Below, one piece after another: positions 8,374 to 18,018 of a stretch of DNA of 44,633 bases; positions within the stretch are counted from its first letter, which is position 1, and every line of letters begins with the position of its first letter. A model generated the notes under the pieces. The model had not been told where the DNA came from and made no database searches. It saw only the letters and a program-made list of their open reading frames with translations. The stretch comes from Thiotrichaceae bacterium (GTDB lineage Bacteria > Pseudomonadota > Gammaproteobacteria > Thiotrichales > Thiotrichaceae): positions 1-44,633 of the forward strand of contig JALSJN010000078.1 of NCBI GenBank assembly GCA_026989335.1, given 5' to 3'. A program made the translations under genes and the position numbers.

Positions 8374-9278
8374 TGAAAACAACGGATACATTACTGCTTA
8401 TTGTGCTAGCAGCGATCTGGGGTAGCTCCTTCATGTTTATGCGCGCCACCGTAGATGCTTTTGGTCCCATTGCCTTAATCACTGTTCGTGTGGGTGTAGC
8501 TGCTTTATTTTTAAGCTTATTCTTACTACAATTAAAACGTCGTAAAGAATTTTTAGCCCACTGGCAGCATCTAGCATGGATCGGTGTGATTAACTCAGCT
8601 CTACCGTTTGTTTTATTTTCTTATGCCAGTATTTCACTAACGGGTGGCAATGTATCGTTACTTAATACCATGACACCGGTGTTTACAGCCATAATTGCGC
8701 ATTATTGGTTAAAAGATAAAATGTCGTCGCCACAAATTATGGGGCTTATCATCTGTATAATTGGTTTAATTATTTTGGTTTGGGATAAGTTAGATATCAC
8801 AGGATCTTCCTCCCTACTCGCTATTTTGGCAGGCATTTGCGCACCGTTGTTTTACGGCTTTGCTTCAAACAGTACCAAAAAGTATTTATCAGATGTCTCA
8901 CCATTAACAGCAACGGCAGGAAGCTTATTATTTGCAACACTTTTCATGTTGTTATTTCTGCCATTTTTCATGCCTGAAATCAGTCATATTAGTCATCGTG
9001 ATTGGGCGTACGCTATTATTCTTGGGCTTGTTTGTACGGCTATTGCCTACTTAATCTTTTTTAAGCTAATTCATGACATTGGGCCGTCACGCGCGGTAAG
9101 TGTGACATTCTTAATTCCTATTTTTGCCTTTATATGGGGCTACCTTGTTTTAGATGAGGTGGTTACGCCCAAAATGTGGGGCGCTACAGTGATAATTATC
9201 ATCGGTATGAGCTATGTTTTAAAACTAATTGGTCCGAAAAATCATGTCATAGAAACAAAAACAAAAAAGGCACGCTAA
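8373..9278 (+). CDS. EamA/DMT-superfamily drug/metabolite exporter
   Basis: 301 residues with about ten hydrophobic helices arranged as two EamA repeats. The first starts LIVLAAIWGSSFMFMRATVD and the second follows LAILAGICAPLFYGFASNS. The motif SLTGGNVSLLNTMTPVFTAI after the third helix is typical. Members export amino acids, metabolites or drugs across the inner membrane; the substrate cannot be read from sequence. Coupled to ogt by a TAATG overlap. A bidirectional hairpin terminator follows at 9263-9295, overlapping the last codons. A lysine-rich tail (ETKTKKAR) is probably cytoplasmic. Confidence 0.88.
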   Translation: MKTTDTLLLIVLAAIWGSSFMFMRATVDAFGPIALITVRVGVAALFLSLFLLQLKRRKEFLAHWQHLAWIGVINSALPFVLFSYASISLTGGNVSLLNTMTPVFTAIIAHYWLKDKMSSPQIMGLIICIIGLIILVWDKLDITGSSSLLAILAGICAPLFYGFASNSTKKYLSDVSPLTATAGSLLFATLFMLLFLPFFMPEISHISHRDWAYAIILGLVCTAIAYLIFFKLIHDIGPSRAVSVTFLIPIFAFIWGYLVLDEVVTPKMWGATVIIIIGMSYVLKLIGPKNHVIETKTKKAR

Positions 9279-9295
9279 AACAGAGTACCTTTTTT
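9263..9295. terminator. bidirectional terminator between eamA-type gene and ppsA
   Basis: The arms aaaaaaggcac and gtacctttttt pair with one mismatch around a ~10-nt loop. A/T runs on both sides let it act for the plus-strand exporter gene and for the converging minus-strand ppsA. Confidence 0.65.
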
Positions 9296-9313
9296 AATAA
9301 TTATTTGAATTCT

Positions 9314-11677
9314 CTATTTTTTGGCCAATCTATTCCACGTGTCAATCACCGTATCCGGGTTGAGCGATACACTATCTATCCCCTCATCCTTTAACCATTG
9401 TGCAAAATCATGGTGATCTGAAGGGCCTTGACCACAAATTCCAACATATTTACCCTGTTTCTTACAGGCGGTAATCGCCATTTTAATCATCGCTTTTACC
9501 GCAGGGTTTCTTTCATCAAAACCTTCAGCAACTAAGCCAGAGTCTCGATCAAGCCCTAAGGTTAATTGTGTCATATCGTTAGAGCCAATTGAAAAACCAT
9601 CAAAGTATTCTAAAAATTCAGTCGCTAAAACTGCATTTGAAGGTAACTCACACATCATAATATAGCGCAAACCATTGTCACCACGTGCCAAGCCATTATC
9701 CGCTAGTAATTCTGTGACCGCCTTAGCTTCATCCAAGGTTCTTACAAATGGAATCATTACTTCAATATTATCAAAGCCCATTTCTTCTCGAACAAACTTG
9801 ATTGCTTCACATTCCATTTCAAAACAGGAGCGAAAGCTTTCATCAATATAGCGGGCAGCACCACGAAAACCGATCATGGGATTTTCTTCATGCGGCTCAT
9901 AATTTGGCCCTGCGATTAGATTGGCGTATTCATTCGATTTAAAATCAGACATGCGCAAAATAACCGGTTTAGGGTAAAAAGCAGCAGCTAAGGTTGAAAC
10001 GCCTTCTGCTATCTTTTTAATAAAAAAATCTTTAGGGGTATCATAAGCTTGAGTGCGCTGTTTAATAGTCTCTTGTAACTCTTCAGATTGATCTTCTAAG
10101 GCTAACAGCGCTCTTGGGTGGATGCCAATCATATTGTTAATAATAAATTCCATGCGTGCCAGACCTACGCCTTTATTGGGTAATTGGCAGAAGTCAAACG
10201 CTCGGTCTGGACTACCAACATTCATCATTACTTTTAAATCGAGTTCTGGCATGGTGTCGATTTGAGTTGTATTAACTTTAAAATCTAAAATTCCCACATA
10301 GGCGTAACCCGTATCACCCTCTGCACAGGAAACAGTAATATCAGAATTATCAGGGATTGATTCGGTAGCATCACCACAACCTACCACGGCTGGTACGCCT
10401 AACTCACGCGCAATAATCGCTGCATGGCAAGTTCGCCCCCCTCGGTTAGTGACAATGGCAGAAGCGCGCTTCATAATCGGCTCCCAATCGGGGTCAGTCA
10501 TATCGGTCACCAATACATCACCCGGCTGGATTTTATCCATATCATCAAGGCTTAGTATAATTTTGGCAGTGCCTGCCCCAATGCGTGAACCGATGGAACG
10601 CCCTTCGCTCAGGATTTCGCCTTTTTGTTGCATCTCAAAGCGTTCTACCACATTGCCTGTTTGACTTTGTACCGTTTCGGGGCGCGCCTGTACGATATAT
10701 AAACCCCCATCATTACCATCTAGTGCCCATTCAATATCCATCGGTCGCTGATAGTGTTTTTCAATCACCATAGCTTGGCGCCCTAGCTCTTCTACTTGTG
10801 CATCGTTAATGCAGTAATTAAATTGCTGTTCTTTATCAACATCAACGATGGTTACTGGCTCTTCAGCACCTTGATCATAGATCATCTTAATAAATTTACT
10901 ACCACGGGTACGGCTTAAAACAGCCGGCTTGCCTTTTTCTAAATTTTCTTTATGCACATAGAACTCATCAGGGTTAACTGCGCCCTGTACCACCATTTCA
11001 CCTAAGCCATAACTACCCGTAATAAAAACAACTTTATCAAAACCCGACTCAGTATCTAACGTAAACATCACACCACTGGCAGCAATATCTGAGCGCACCA
11101 TTTTTTGTATGCCAGCTGAAAGCGCTACGCCTTCATGTGCAAAATTTTGATGTACCCGGTAGGAAATAGCACGATCAGTAAACAATGAAGCAAATACCTT
11201 TCGTATCGCCATCTTAATATCATCAATACCAGCCACATTTAAAAAAGTTTCTTGTTGCCCTGCAAAAGAAGCATCAGGTAAATCTTCAGCGGTAGCGGAT
11301 GAACGCACCGCCCAAGTCACATGGTTACCGTATTGTTTTTCAAGTTCTGTATAGGCTAGATTAATATCAGCTTCAAGTTTTTCAGGAAGTGGGATTTGCA
11401 ATATCCACTCACGGATTTGTTTACCCGTCTGGGCAAGTTGCTCTAAATCATCTGCATCAAGTTTATCCAGTAAATCATTGATTCTATTTCCCAAGTTTTC
11501 ATGCTTTAAGAAATTTCTATAGGCATCGGCTGTTGTTGCAAATCCTCCTGGGACATTAACACCTAAGTTACTTAGATTCTGAATCATCTCACCGAGTGAG
11601 GCATTTTTACCACCGACTCGGTCAATATCATTGATGCCCAGTTCATTCAGCCAGATAATATTTTGGGTACTTTTCAT
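9314..11677 (-). CDS. ppsA: phosphoenolpyruvate synthase
   Basis: 787 residues, the usual size. The N-terminal ATP-grasp/PEP-utiliser domain starts [20 protein letters not shown] and contains [20 protein letters not shown]. The swivelling domain has the phosphohistidine motif [20 protein letters not shown] (near 410-430). The C-terminal TIM barrel contains [41 protein letters not shown] and the catalytic-Cys region [12 protein letters not shown]. Known reaction: ATP + pyruvate + water to AMP + PEP + phosphate, for gluconeogenic carbon flow. It lies 71 nt after ppsR on the same strand, so its own regulator is probably translated from the same transcript. Confidence 0.97.
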   Translation of the reverse strand: MKSTQNIIWLNELGINDIDRVGGKNASLGEMIQNLSNLGVNVPGGFATTADAYRNFLKHENLGNRINDLLDKLDADDLEQLAQTGKQIREWILQIPLPEKLEADINLAYTELEKQYGNHVTWAVRSSATAEDLPDASFAGQQETFLNVAGIDDIKMAIRKVFASLFTDRAISYRVHQNFAHEGVALSAGIQKMVRSDIAASGVMFTLDTESGFDKVVFITGSYGLGEMVVQGAVNPDEFYVHKENLEKGKPAVLSRTRGSKFIKMIYDQGAEEPVTIVDVDKEQQFNYCINDAQVEELGRQAMVIEKHYQRPMDIEWALDGNDGGLYIVQARPETVQSQTGNVVERFEMQQKGEILSEGRSIGSRIGAGTAKIILSLDDMDKIQPGDVLVTDMTDPDWEPIMKRASAIVTNRGGRTCHAAIIARELGVPAVVGCGDATESIPDNSDITVSCAEGDTGYAYVGILDFKVNTTQIDTMPELDLKVMMNVGSPDRAFDFCQLPNKGVGLARMEFIINNMIGIHPRALLALEDQSEELQETIKQRTQAYDTPKDFFIKKIAEGVSTLAAAFYPKPVILRMSDFKSNEYANLIAGPNYEPHEENPMIGFRGAARYIDESFRSCFEMECEAIKFVREEMGFDNIEVMIPFVRTLDEAKAVTELLADNGLARGDNGLRYIMMCELPSNAVLATEFLEYFDGFSIGSNDMTQLTLGLDRDSGLVAEGFDERNPAVKAMIKMAITACKKQGKYVGICGQGPSDHHDFAQWLKDEGIDSVSLNPDTVIDTWNRLAKK

Positions 11678-11748
11678 TACTATTTTTTCCCTTCCGTTCT
11701 AATTTGGCCCCTAGTTATTTAACTAGAGCTTAAAAGCTTGCACTATAT

Positions 11749-12615
11749 CTATTTATTTTCCCAACTGTGAAGTTTCTTTTTTAGTGTTCCCGTTTTATGC
11801 AATTTGCGCACGATCTGTGCAGCGAGCTCTTCAATGGACTGGCTGGTTACATCCATAGGTATTAAATTATATTGTGTATATAAATCCTGCACTTTTTTGA
11901 TTTCCTCTTTACAGGTACTTAATGCTGCGTAACTACTATTAGGCATGCGCTTTTCTCGGATTTGGTGAAGCCGTTTTGCTTTAATTTTGGTAGCAAATAA
12001 TTTTTCATGATTGTCTAATAATACAGTAGGTAATTTATTACGCTGAAAATCATCTTCTGTTATCGGGTAGTTCGCTGCTTTTATACCAAATTTGAGGGCT
12101 AAATAAAGAGATGTCGGGGTTTTCCCTGATCGAGAAAGACCAATAATGATAACATCAGCATCGCCAATTGTTTTAAGCACCATGGCATCATCATGTTTCA
12201 GCGTGAAATTTAAGGCATCAATACGCGAATCATAAACCTTTTCATTCACCAAACCATGGCTTAAGCCCGATTCAAAAACAGGCTCTGCTTTTAAATCATT
12301 ACCAATTTTATCTAAAAAGCTTTCAAATACTTCATAATAGTGACACTTAGCTTGTTGCAATAAATGATTGATATTTTCTTCAGGCATTGTGGCAAAAACT
12401 AGTGGCCGAAAGCTTTCTGATTGAGCCATTTCATTAATCTCAGCCACTAAACTCTTTACTTTATCCACACTATCAATAAAAGGACGTTGAATATAAGTAA
12501 ATTCAATTTGGGGGAATTGTGAGAGCAAGCTCATTCCCAATGTTTCAGCAGTAATACCCGTACTTTCCGAAATGAAAAATACGGTACGTTTACTGTTATT
12601 ATTAGTCTCTGACAT
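11749..12615 (-). CDS. ppsR: PEP synthase regulatory protein (bifunctional kinase/pyrophosphorylase)
   Basis: 288 residues from the ATG at 12615, which has GGTGG a few nt upstream; a longer start at 12639 lacks family similarity. The DUF299/PF03618 features are VFFISESTGITAETLGMSLL at the N-terminus and the P-loop IIGLSRSGKTPTSLYLALKF near 155-175. Known role: ADP-dependent phosphorylation of a threonine beside the catalytic histidine of PpsA to inactivate it, and phosphate-dependent removal to reactivate it. It sits directly upstream of ppsA on the same strand, whereas E. coli has the two genes divergent. This neighbourhood confirms the PpsA rather than the PPDK target. Confidence 0.95.
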   Translation of the reverse strand: MSETNNNSKRTVFFISESTGITAETLGMSLLSQFPQIEFTYIQRPFIDSVDKVKSLVAEINEMAQSESFRPLVFATMPEENINHLLQQAKCHYYEVFESFLDKIGNDLKAEPVFESGLSHGLVNEKVYDSRIDALNFTLKHDDAMVLKTIGDADVIIIGLSRSGKTPTSLYLALKFGIKAANYPITEDDFQRNKLPTVLLDNHEKLFATKIKAKRLHQIREKRMPNSSYAALSTCKEEIKKVQDLYTQYNLIPMDVTSQSIEELAAQIVRKLHKTGTLKKKLHSWENK

Positions 12616-12968
12616 ATCACCACCGTAAATAAAGCACATTGATAAACTGACTATAGTTACTATTTATAACTTTGCTGACTTTTTTCACTAAATAAACATA
12701 GTTTTTGATAAACGGCTAAAAATCTTTGAGCACACAAGGTGTTTTTGATTAACCAATATGAGACCTTGCACGAGTCAGTGGCGAATGAAAAATGGGCTAA
12801 ATTTTTACTGATTGAGGCGGAAAATGGAGCTAATCACTAATTATTAGCAAGTTTCCCAACGAAAAGCAGTAAAATTTTAGTCTTTTTTGCCCGTCATCTG
12901 ATTCGTGCAAAGGTCCCAATCTATGTTTTAATAGTACGATTCTAATTCGTATTAAAAAGGCTCACATA
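12616..12968. other. 353-bp divergent intergenic region ppsR/ppnN
   Basis: Divergent promoter region of ppsR and ppnN. Nearly half of it (12760-12916) is a MITE-like element, listed separately. No gene is visible. The element lies about 50 nt before the ppnN start, so the ppnN promoter probably lies inside or right of it. Confidence 0.7.
12760..12916. mobile_element. MITE-like snap-back element, copy 1
   Basis: A ~157-bp non-coding element with terminal inverted repeats: gaccttgcacgagtcag at 12762-12778 and ctgattcgtgcaaaggtc at 12898-12915. Imperfect pairing continues ~30 bp inward, so about two thirds of the element can fold back on itself. A second copy along the full length is at 19681-19835. 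It has no ORF, so mobilisation would need a transposase elsewhere. No clear target-site duplication was found. Confidence 0.8.
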
Positions 12969-14342
12969 ATGACTAAGGCTTTAATCAACGCGCGTATTAC
13001 TCCCACCGTTCACCTTAATGTACTCTCCCAACAAGAAGTCAATAAACTGTTGGATACCAGTAGCAAAGGGTTGTATAAAATTTTTCGCCAATGTGCTTTA
13101 GCGGTTCTTAGTCATGGAGATTATACGGATGATGCTAAAGAACTTTTAGGTCGTCATAAAGCCTTTGATATTAAAATTATCCAACAGGATCGTGGGATTA
13201 AATTAGAAGTTACCGGCGCGCCTGCTGATGCCTTTGTTGATGGTGAAATGATTCGCGGTATTAACGAGCATTTATACTCGGTGTTACGCGATATTATTTA
13301 CTCAAATAATGCCATTATTGAAAACCCTACGTTTGATCTGAATGACAGTGAGGGCGTGACCAATGCCGTATTTCATATTATGCGTAACTCTGGCACGCTC
13401 CATTATGGAAAAAAACCGCGCTTGGTTGTTTGCTGGGGCGGACATTCCATATCTCGTACTGAATATGATTACACCAAAGAAGTCGGCTACCAATTAGGGC
13501 TACGCAAACAAAATATTTGTACAGGCTGTGGGCCTGGGGCTATGAAAGGCCCAATGAAAGGCGCAACCTTCGGACATGCCAAACAACGCATTAAAGACGG
13601 GCAATATTTAGGGATGACAGAACCCGGGATTATTGCGGCAGAATCACCCAACCCCATCGTCAATGACTTGGTCATCATGCCAGATATTGAAAAGCGCCTT
13701 GAAGCCTTTGTGCGTATTGGTCATGGGATTATTGTTTTTCCAGGTGGGGCTGGCACGACGGAAGAAATTCTTTATATTTTAGGTATTTTGTTACATCCTA
13801 AAAATGCCTACGTGCCCTTTCCGCTAATATTCACAGCTCCTGAAAGCTCAGGTGAGTATTTTAAACAAATAGATGACTTTATTGGCGCAACGCTTGGAAA
13901 AGAAGCACAAAAACGTTATGAGATTATTATTGATGATCCAGAAAAAGTAGCAATTACAATGAAGCAAGGTATTAAAAAAGTACGTGATTTTAGACGCGAA
14001 CATAGCGATGCTTATTACTTTAATTGGTTACTCAAAATTGATGAGGAATTTCAAAAACCGTTTGAACCTAGCCATGACAATATGTCGAATTTAGAATTAC
14101 ATAAAGACTTGCCTAAGCATATCCTAGCGGCAAACCTACGCCGTGTATTTTCAGGAATCGTATCAGGTAACGTAAAGGATGACGGTATTCGCGCAATAGA
14201 AAAACACGGCTTATTCGAAATCTCAGGTGATGCCGATATCATGCAGCGCATGGACACCCTGTTAAAATCATTTGTTGAACAAAGCCGAATGAAATTACCC
14301 AGTGATATTGCTTATAAGCCTTGTTATAAAATAGTCACTTAG
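12969..14342 (+). CDS. ppnN: pyrimidine/purine nucleotide 5'-monophosphate nucleosidase (LOG family)
   Basis: 457 residues, matching E. coli PpnN/YgdH in length. It has the N-terminal YgdH domain (ALINARITPTVHLNVLSQQE), the central LOG/lysine-decarboxylase-like Rossmann domain with VVCWGGHSISRTEYDYTKEV, CTGCGPGAMKGPMKGATFGH and PGGAGTTEEILYILGILLHP (near 258-277), and the C-terminal domain ending SDIAYKPCYKIVT. Known reaction: hydrolysis of nucleoside 5'-monophosphates to base and ribose 5-phosphate; in E. coli it is stimulated by (p)ppGpp. AAGG lies about 10 nt upstream of the ATG. Confidence 0.93.
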   Translation: MTKALINARITPTVHLNVLSQQEVNKLLDTSSKGLYKIFRQCALAVLSHGDYTDDAKELLGRHKAFDIKIIQQDRGIKLEVTGAPADAFVDGEMIRGINEHLYSVLRDIIYSNNAIIENPTFDLNDSEGVTNAVFHIMRNSGTLHYGKKPRLVVCWGGHSISRTEYDYTKEVGYQLGLRKQNICTGCGPGAMKGPMKGATFGHAKQRIKDGQYLGMTEPGIIAAESPNPIVNDLVIMPDIEKRLEAFVRIGHGIIVFPGGAGTTEEILYILGILLHPKNAYVPFPLIFTAPESSGEYFKQIDDFIGATLGKEAQKRYEIIIDDPEKVAITMKQGIKKVRDFRREHSDAYYFNWLLKIDEEFQKPFEPSHDNMSNLELHKDLPKHILAANLRRVFSGIVSGNVKDDGIRAIEKHGLFEISGDADIMQRMDTLLKSFVEQSRMKLPSDIAYKPCYKIVT

Positions 14343-14551
14343 GAACTCATATTGAGTAGATTACGGACATCATTTGGTGGCATGAGTTGAGAAGTCACAC
14401 GCACGCTATTACAACACAATCAACCCATGTGTAAGATTTACACCAGTGAGTGGCGAAAGAAGCAGTAAGTTCTTAACCCACCTTATGTGCAGCGACATAA
14501 CAAAATATAGCTAAAGATAAGCTACAACTTAGGGATTATTAAAAATAACGA

Positions 14552-15145
14552 ATGAATAATAAAGTATCCGATTCAACAATACTGTTAGCACTCAATAAGC
14601 CTAAAGGTTACGTGGTCACACGATCTGATGAACTTGGACGAAAAACAGTCTATGATCTTTTTCCAGACTGGATTTTTCATGATGGTTGGATGCCCATCGG
14701 ACGACTTGATCTAGAATCTACAGGTCTTCTATTATTCACAACTAATGGAAAAATCGGCGACGCGCTAACCAAACCTAAGAGTTGCATCAAAATATACGAG
14801 GTCTGGGTCAGGGGTCACGTAACAGACGAGCATATAGCTTCAGTTAAGAAAGGAGTTGAAAGCACTGTCGGTCTACTGAAAGTAGTTAGCATCAAAAAAA
14901 TAGGCGTTGGTGGTGCAAAAACCAAACTTAGAGTAGAGCTTAACGAGGGAAAGAATCGACATATCCGCAGGCTTTTTGGATTGCTAAAAGACCCAAAATT
15001 TGGGACAGCCTTAAAGGTTTTAAAGTTGAAAAGAATCAGTATTGGTAGTTTTAAACTTGATCTCGATGCGGGTAAGTGGCGCTACCTTTCATTGGAGGAA
15101 GAGAAAATGTTATTGAACAACCTTGATTCCCTAATCACCAGATAG
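14552..15145 (+). CDS. RluE/RsuA-family pseudouridine synthase
   Basis: 197 residues with no S4 domain, as in RluE. Motifs: LALNKPKGYVVTRSDELGRK, the catalytic-Asp motif IGRLDLESTGLLLFTTNGKI (Asp near residue 52), KIYEVWVRGHVTDEHI and LNEGKNRHIRRLFGLLKD. Known family reaction: isomerisation of specific uridines to pseudouridine in rRNA. RluE (23S U2457) is the closest by architecture, but the target cannot be fixed from sequence. Spacing to ppnN is 209 nt and no terminator is obvious; the gap contains a short match to the MITE end (14452-14470) but nothing else recognisable. Confidence 0.85.
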   Translation: MNNKVSDSTILLALNKPKGYVVTRSDELGRKTVYDLFPDWIFHDGWMPIGRLDLESTGLLLFTTNGKIGDALTKPKSCIKIYEVWVRGHVTDEHIASVKKGVESTVGLLKVVSIKKIGVGGAKTKLRVELNEGKNRHIRRLFGLLKDPKFGTALKVLKLKRISIGSFKLDLDAGKWRYLSLEEEKMLLNNLDSLITR

Positions 15146-15293
15146 AAACGCATAACGAAAGTATAGACTTTGGTTTGATTCTTTAGCGAGCTTACCGCTT
15201 TACAACTTCAGCACAATTTTTAAGTTAAGACTTTCTAAGCCTGTAATCTTCGCTATACTTCATCTATTTATAAATTACTATTGAGTGACAAGC

Positions 15294-16022
15294 ATGGGCA
15301 GAGCATACCAAAACCGAAAAGAATCTATGGCTAAAACCTCTGATATGAAGGCGAAGGTTTATAGTAAATACGGGCGTGAAATATACGTTTGTGCTAAAGC
15401 AGGTGGTTTTGATCCGGATGGTAACTTGGCACTACGCAGTTTGATTGATCGCGCGAAAAAAGAACAAGTCCCAGCGCATGTAATTGAAAAAGCAATTGAT
15501 AAAGCAAAAGGTGGCGGTGGAGAGGACTTCTCCCCTGCTTTATACGAAGGCTTTGGCCCAGCGGGTTGTATGGTGTTGGTTGAATGTTTAACGGATAATC
15601 CAAACCGTACTTTTGGTGATGTTCGTTTATGCTTTACCAAGGCTAAGTCAAAATTAGGTACTCCCGGTACGGTTCAGCATTTATTTGATCACTTAGCTAT
15701 TTTTGTTTTTAAAGAACAAGGTGAAAGTTCAGAAGAAACAACCTTAGATGTTCTGATGGAAGCGGATGTTGATGTCACGGATATTGAAAATGAAGATGGT
15801 TTAATTAGTGTTTTCACCCCAACCACAGAATATGCTAAAGCACGACAAGCGCTGTTAGATGCCTTCAAGGGCATTGAATTTGAAGTCGACGAAATCCAAT
15901 ATTTAGCACAAAATCCTGCCCCGCTAACTGAAGCGGATGATATCGAAAAGTTTGAGCTTTTATTAGCGCTACTGAATGACAATGATGATGTACAAAATGT
16001 TTACCACAGTGTTGAGCAATAA
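15294..16022 (+). CDS. YebC/PmpR-family protein, YeeN type
   Basis: 242 residues from the ATG at 15294; a GTG at 15285 is less likely, since the family begins MGRxxxNR. Motifs: MGRAYQNRKESMAKTSDMKA, DPDGNLALRSLIDRAKKEQV, IEKAIDKAKGGGGEDFSPAL, YEGFGPAGCMVLVECLTDNP, ending NDDVQNVYHSVEQ. The N-terminus and the KYGREIYVCAKAG region resemble E. coli YeeN more than canonical YebC, which starts MAGHSKW. The family was long annotated as transcription regulators; recent work ties members to relief of ribosome stalling at proline runs. A strong terminator follows directly. Confidence 0.9.
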   Translation: MGRAYQNRKESMAKTSDMKAKVYSKYGREIYVCAKAGGFDPDGNLALRSLIDRAKKEQVPAHVIEKAIDKAKGGGGEDFSPALYEGFGPAGCMVLVECLTDNPNRTFGDVRLCFTKAKSKLGTPGTVQHLFDHLAIFVFKEQGESSEETTLDVLMEADVDVTDIENEDGLISVFTPTTEYAKARQALLDAFKGIEFEVDEIQYLAQNPAPLTEADDIEKFELLLALLNDNDDVQNVYHSVEQ

Positions 16023-16031
16023 ATTATAGGC

Positions 16032-16075
16032 ATAAAAAAGCCCCACACTTTATAAAAAAGTGTGGGACTTTTTAT
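16032..16075. terminator. strong bidirectional intrinsic terminator
   Basis: The near-perfect stem gccccacactt / aagtgtgggac, extended by A/T pairs, is flanked by A- and T-runs. It separates the YeeN-type gene (plus) from the converging DUF937 gene (minus) and can serve both. Confidence 0.92.
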
Positions 16076-16094
16076 AAGCTTTCTCTGCTTATTC

Positions 16095-17201
16095 TTACTT
16101 AAACATCAACAGAGCAGTACTTAGCTTTTCAACCATTGGTTTGATTAACTCGCCTACACCAGGAATTGAAGCAACCTTGGTCACCAAGTCTTGAATGCCT
16201 TGCATATTTTCAGAGACCAGCTTAGTTATTGGCCCACGAGCGGCTTCTGGTAATTTTGCAAATAATCCACCTAGGTTGCCTAACTGACTCGTCGCTTCTG
16301 TCAAACTGGGAATTGCTGCTTTTGCAGAGTCTACATCGGTAATTCCACCTAATGAGGTTGTTACCGCACCCATTGCACTACCTACGTTCTTTTCTAAGTC
16401 TAACAGCTCGCCCCGCATTGCGGGAGCTTGAGTTTCTACAGCGGTCGTTGTTGCTTGTTCAACCTGCTCAACATTAGTGGCACTCACAGCAGGTGCTTCG
16501 GCTGATTTATTATTCGTAAAATAGCTGTAACCCAACCACCCTGCACCAGCCAATAAAGCTAACGGTAATAATTTACCAATGAAGGACGAGCCTTCTTTTG
16601 CAGTTGTTTGAACCGTATCAACGGCGCGATCAGCTACATTTTCAACTACCGCTGAAGCGCTAGACGTTGCATCAGACATTAAGCTAAAGCCACTAGGCAT
16701 GGCCGCTGCAATATTACTTTTCTGCCCTGTTAACATACTTATTAGGCTACCAACATTAAAGCTACCATCACCCATCAGCTTGCGCTTAACAACCCCGAAT
16801 ATAATTGGCGCTAATAAGCCTAAAAGTTTACTCGTGCCGCTTTTACCAGCACCACTAAAACCAGATATTGATCCGACTAAACTTGCTAAACCACCCCCAC
16901 CCAGTAGCGAACTTAAGATATTTCCACCGCTTTCAATCAGGCTACTTTGTTTATCTCCACCCAATAAATCACCAAGACTATCAAGAATACTATCATCTTG
17001 TTTCTCAATGCCTTTAAACATTAAATCAGCATTGGAAGGAGATGCTTCACCAAAGCTAGTTAAACTGCTCAATAGCCCTGGAAGGGCGCTATTCACAGCC
17101 AAGCTATTTTGTGAGTCATTACCACCAATAACACCGCCGATAGATTTCATTACTTGGTCTGAAAGTTGTTGTTTGACTAGATCGATTAGATTAAAGCTCA
17201 T
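16095..17201 (-). CDS. DUF937-domain membrane protein
   Basis: 368 residues; the ATG at 17201 has AAGGAAAT upstream. Residues ~1-150 form a DUF937 domain: MSFNLIDLVKQQLSDQVMKS, Gly/Ser/Leu-rich helices such as GGDKQSSLIESGGNILSSLL, and LLAPIIFGVVKRKLMGDGSF. A single membrane helix at ~210-228 (LLPLALLAGAGWLGYSYF) is followed by a mainly alpha-helical Ala/Thr-rich C-terminal region (KNVGSAMGAVTTSLGGITDV). OmpA-type homologues carry a peptidoglycan-binding domain here; I do not see its motif, so the tail is of unknown function. No enzymatic role is proposed. Confidence 0.8.
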   Translation of the reverse strand: MSFNLIDLVKQQLSDQVMKSIGGVIGGNDSQNSLAVNSALPGLLSSLTSFGEASPSNADLMFKGIEKQDDSILDSLGDLLGGDKQSSLIESGGNILSSLLGGGGLASLVGSISGFSGAGKSGTSKLLGLLAPIIFGVVKRKLMGDGSFNVGSLISMLTGQKSNIAAAMPSGFSLMSDATSSASAVVENVADRAVDTVQTTAKEGSSFIGKLLPLALLAGAGWLGYSYFTNNKSAEAPAVSATNVEQVEQATTTAVETQAPAMRGELLDLEKNVGSAMGAVTTSLGGITDVDSAKAAIPSLTEATSQLGNLGGLFAKLPEAARGPITKLVSENMQGIQDLVTKVASIPGVGELIKPMVEKLSTALLMFK

Positions 17202-17286
17202 GCTGATTTCCTTATAGTAGAGTAAATATTTTTAATTGTGATCAAATTATAGCTTAAAATATCCACACTTGCTAAAACCATAATAT

Positions 17287-18018
17287 TCAATGAGATAGCT
17301 TATTTACCCAGAATTTAGTTCCACCTGCCACACCCACCGGCATTACAAAAAAATTAACCACTGGTATCATCATCATTAACGTTAACATGCCACCAAAACC
17401 CAGCGCTACTGACCTATGCTTTCTTAACAAGTTTATTTCATCTTTAAAAAACAGTTCGTGATTCGCCATCGAATAGTCGCTGTACTGAAGAGATAGCATC
17501 CAAGCACCGTATAAACCCCATGCAAAAGGTGCGATAAAGTTAACTACAGGAATGATACTTATCATCAATAAAATCGGCATCCACTTGAGCATATAAACAA
17601 TTTTTTTAGTCTCACTACCTAATGATTTTACCACCGTCCCAGCCAAAGCTTTATAACCCTTAAATTCTGGCAATGATTCACCATTAAGTTTGTTCTCAAT
17701 ACGCTCCGCTAATAGTGAGTTAAATGGCGCTGCCAATAGGTTAGCGATAATGGTAAAACTATAATAAACCGCTACCAATATAACCAACGCAAACAGCGGC
17801 CATAAAATATATTCTAACCATGTAAGCCAGCTCGGTAACCAAGCCAACATTTGCGCCATTAAAGAATCAAACTGTGATTTTGCTAGCCAAATTCCTAGCG
17901 AGAACACCATTATGTTAATTAACAGCGGGATAATCACAAACGGGCGAACACCCTTTTGGGTAATTAATGAAAAACCGCTGAAGGCAAAACCTATGCCTTG
18001 TAAAAAACCTTTAATCAT
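17287..18018 (-). CDS. CysZ-like (EI24/DUF540) inner-membrane protein
   Basis: 243 residues from the ATG at 18018, preceded by GGAAACTCAAGA; this start overlaps the kinase gene's end by 8 nt and gives the family N-terminus MIKGFLQGIGFAFSGFSLIT. Several hydrophobic helices are present (PFVIIPLLINIMVFSLGIWL, YILWPLFALVILVAVYYSFT, ILLMISIIPVVNFIAPFAWG), and the conserved loop NLLAAPFNSLLAERIENKLN is typical of the family. CysZ proteins mediate sulfate uptake in E. coli, but many homologues are uncharacterised and no other sulfate gene is nearby, so the substrate is open. Translationally coupled to the FGGY kinase. Confidence 0.75.
   Translation of the reverse strand: MIKGFLQGIGFAFSGFSLITQKGVRPFVIIPLLINIMVFSLGIWLAKSQFDSLMAQMLAWLPSWLTWLEYILWPLFALVILVAVYYSFTIIANLLAAPFNSLLAERIENKLNGESLPEFKGYKALAGTVVKSLGSETKKIVYMLKWMPILLMISIIPVVNFIAPFAWGLYGAWMLSLQYSDYSMANHELFFKDEINLLRKHRSVALGFGGMLTLMMMIPVVNFFVMPVGVAGGTKFWVNKLSH

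Noticed and set aside
14452-14470. Third MITE copy upstream of the pseudouridine synthase gene
   Set aside because: Only about 18 nt (cagtgagtggcgaaagaa) resemble the element's left part, without terminal repeats; too short to call.
16699-17217. 172-residue plus-strand frame opposite the DUF937 gene
   Set aside because: Pro/Leu/Ser-rich antisense shadow; the minus-strand gene has a good ribosome binding site and a recognised domain.
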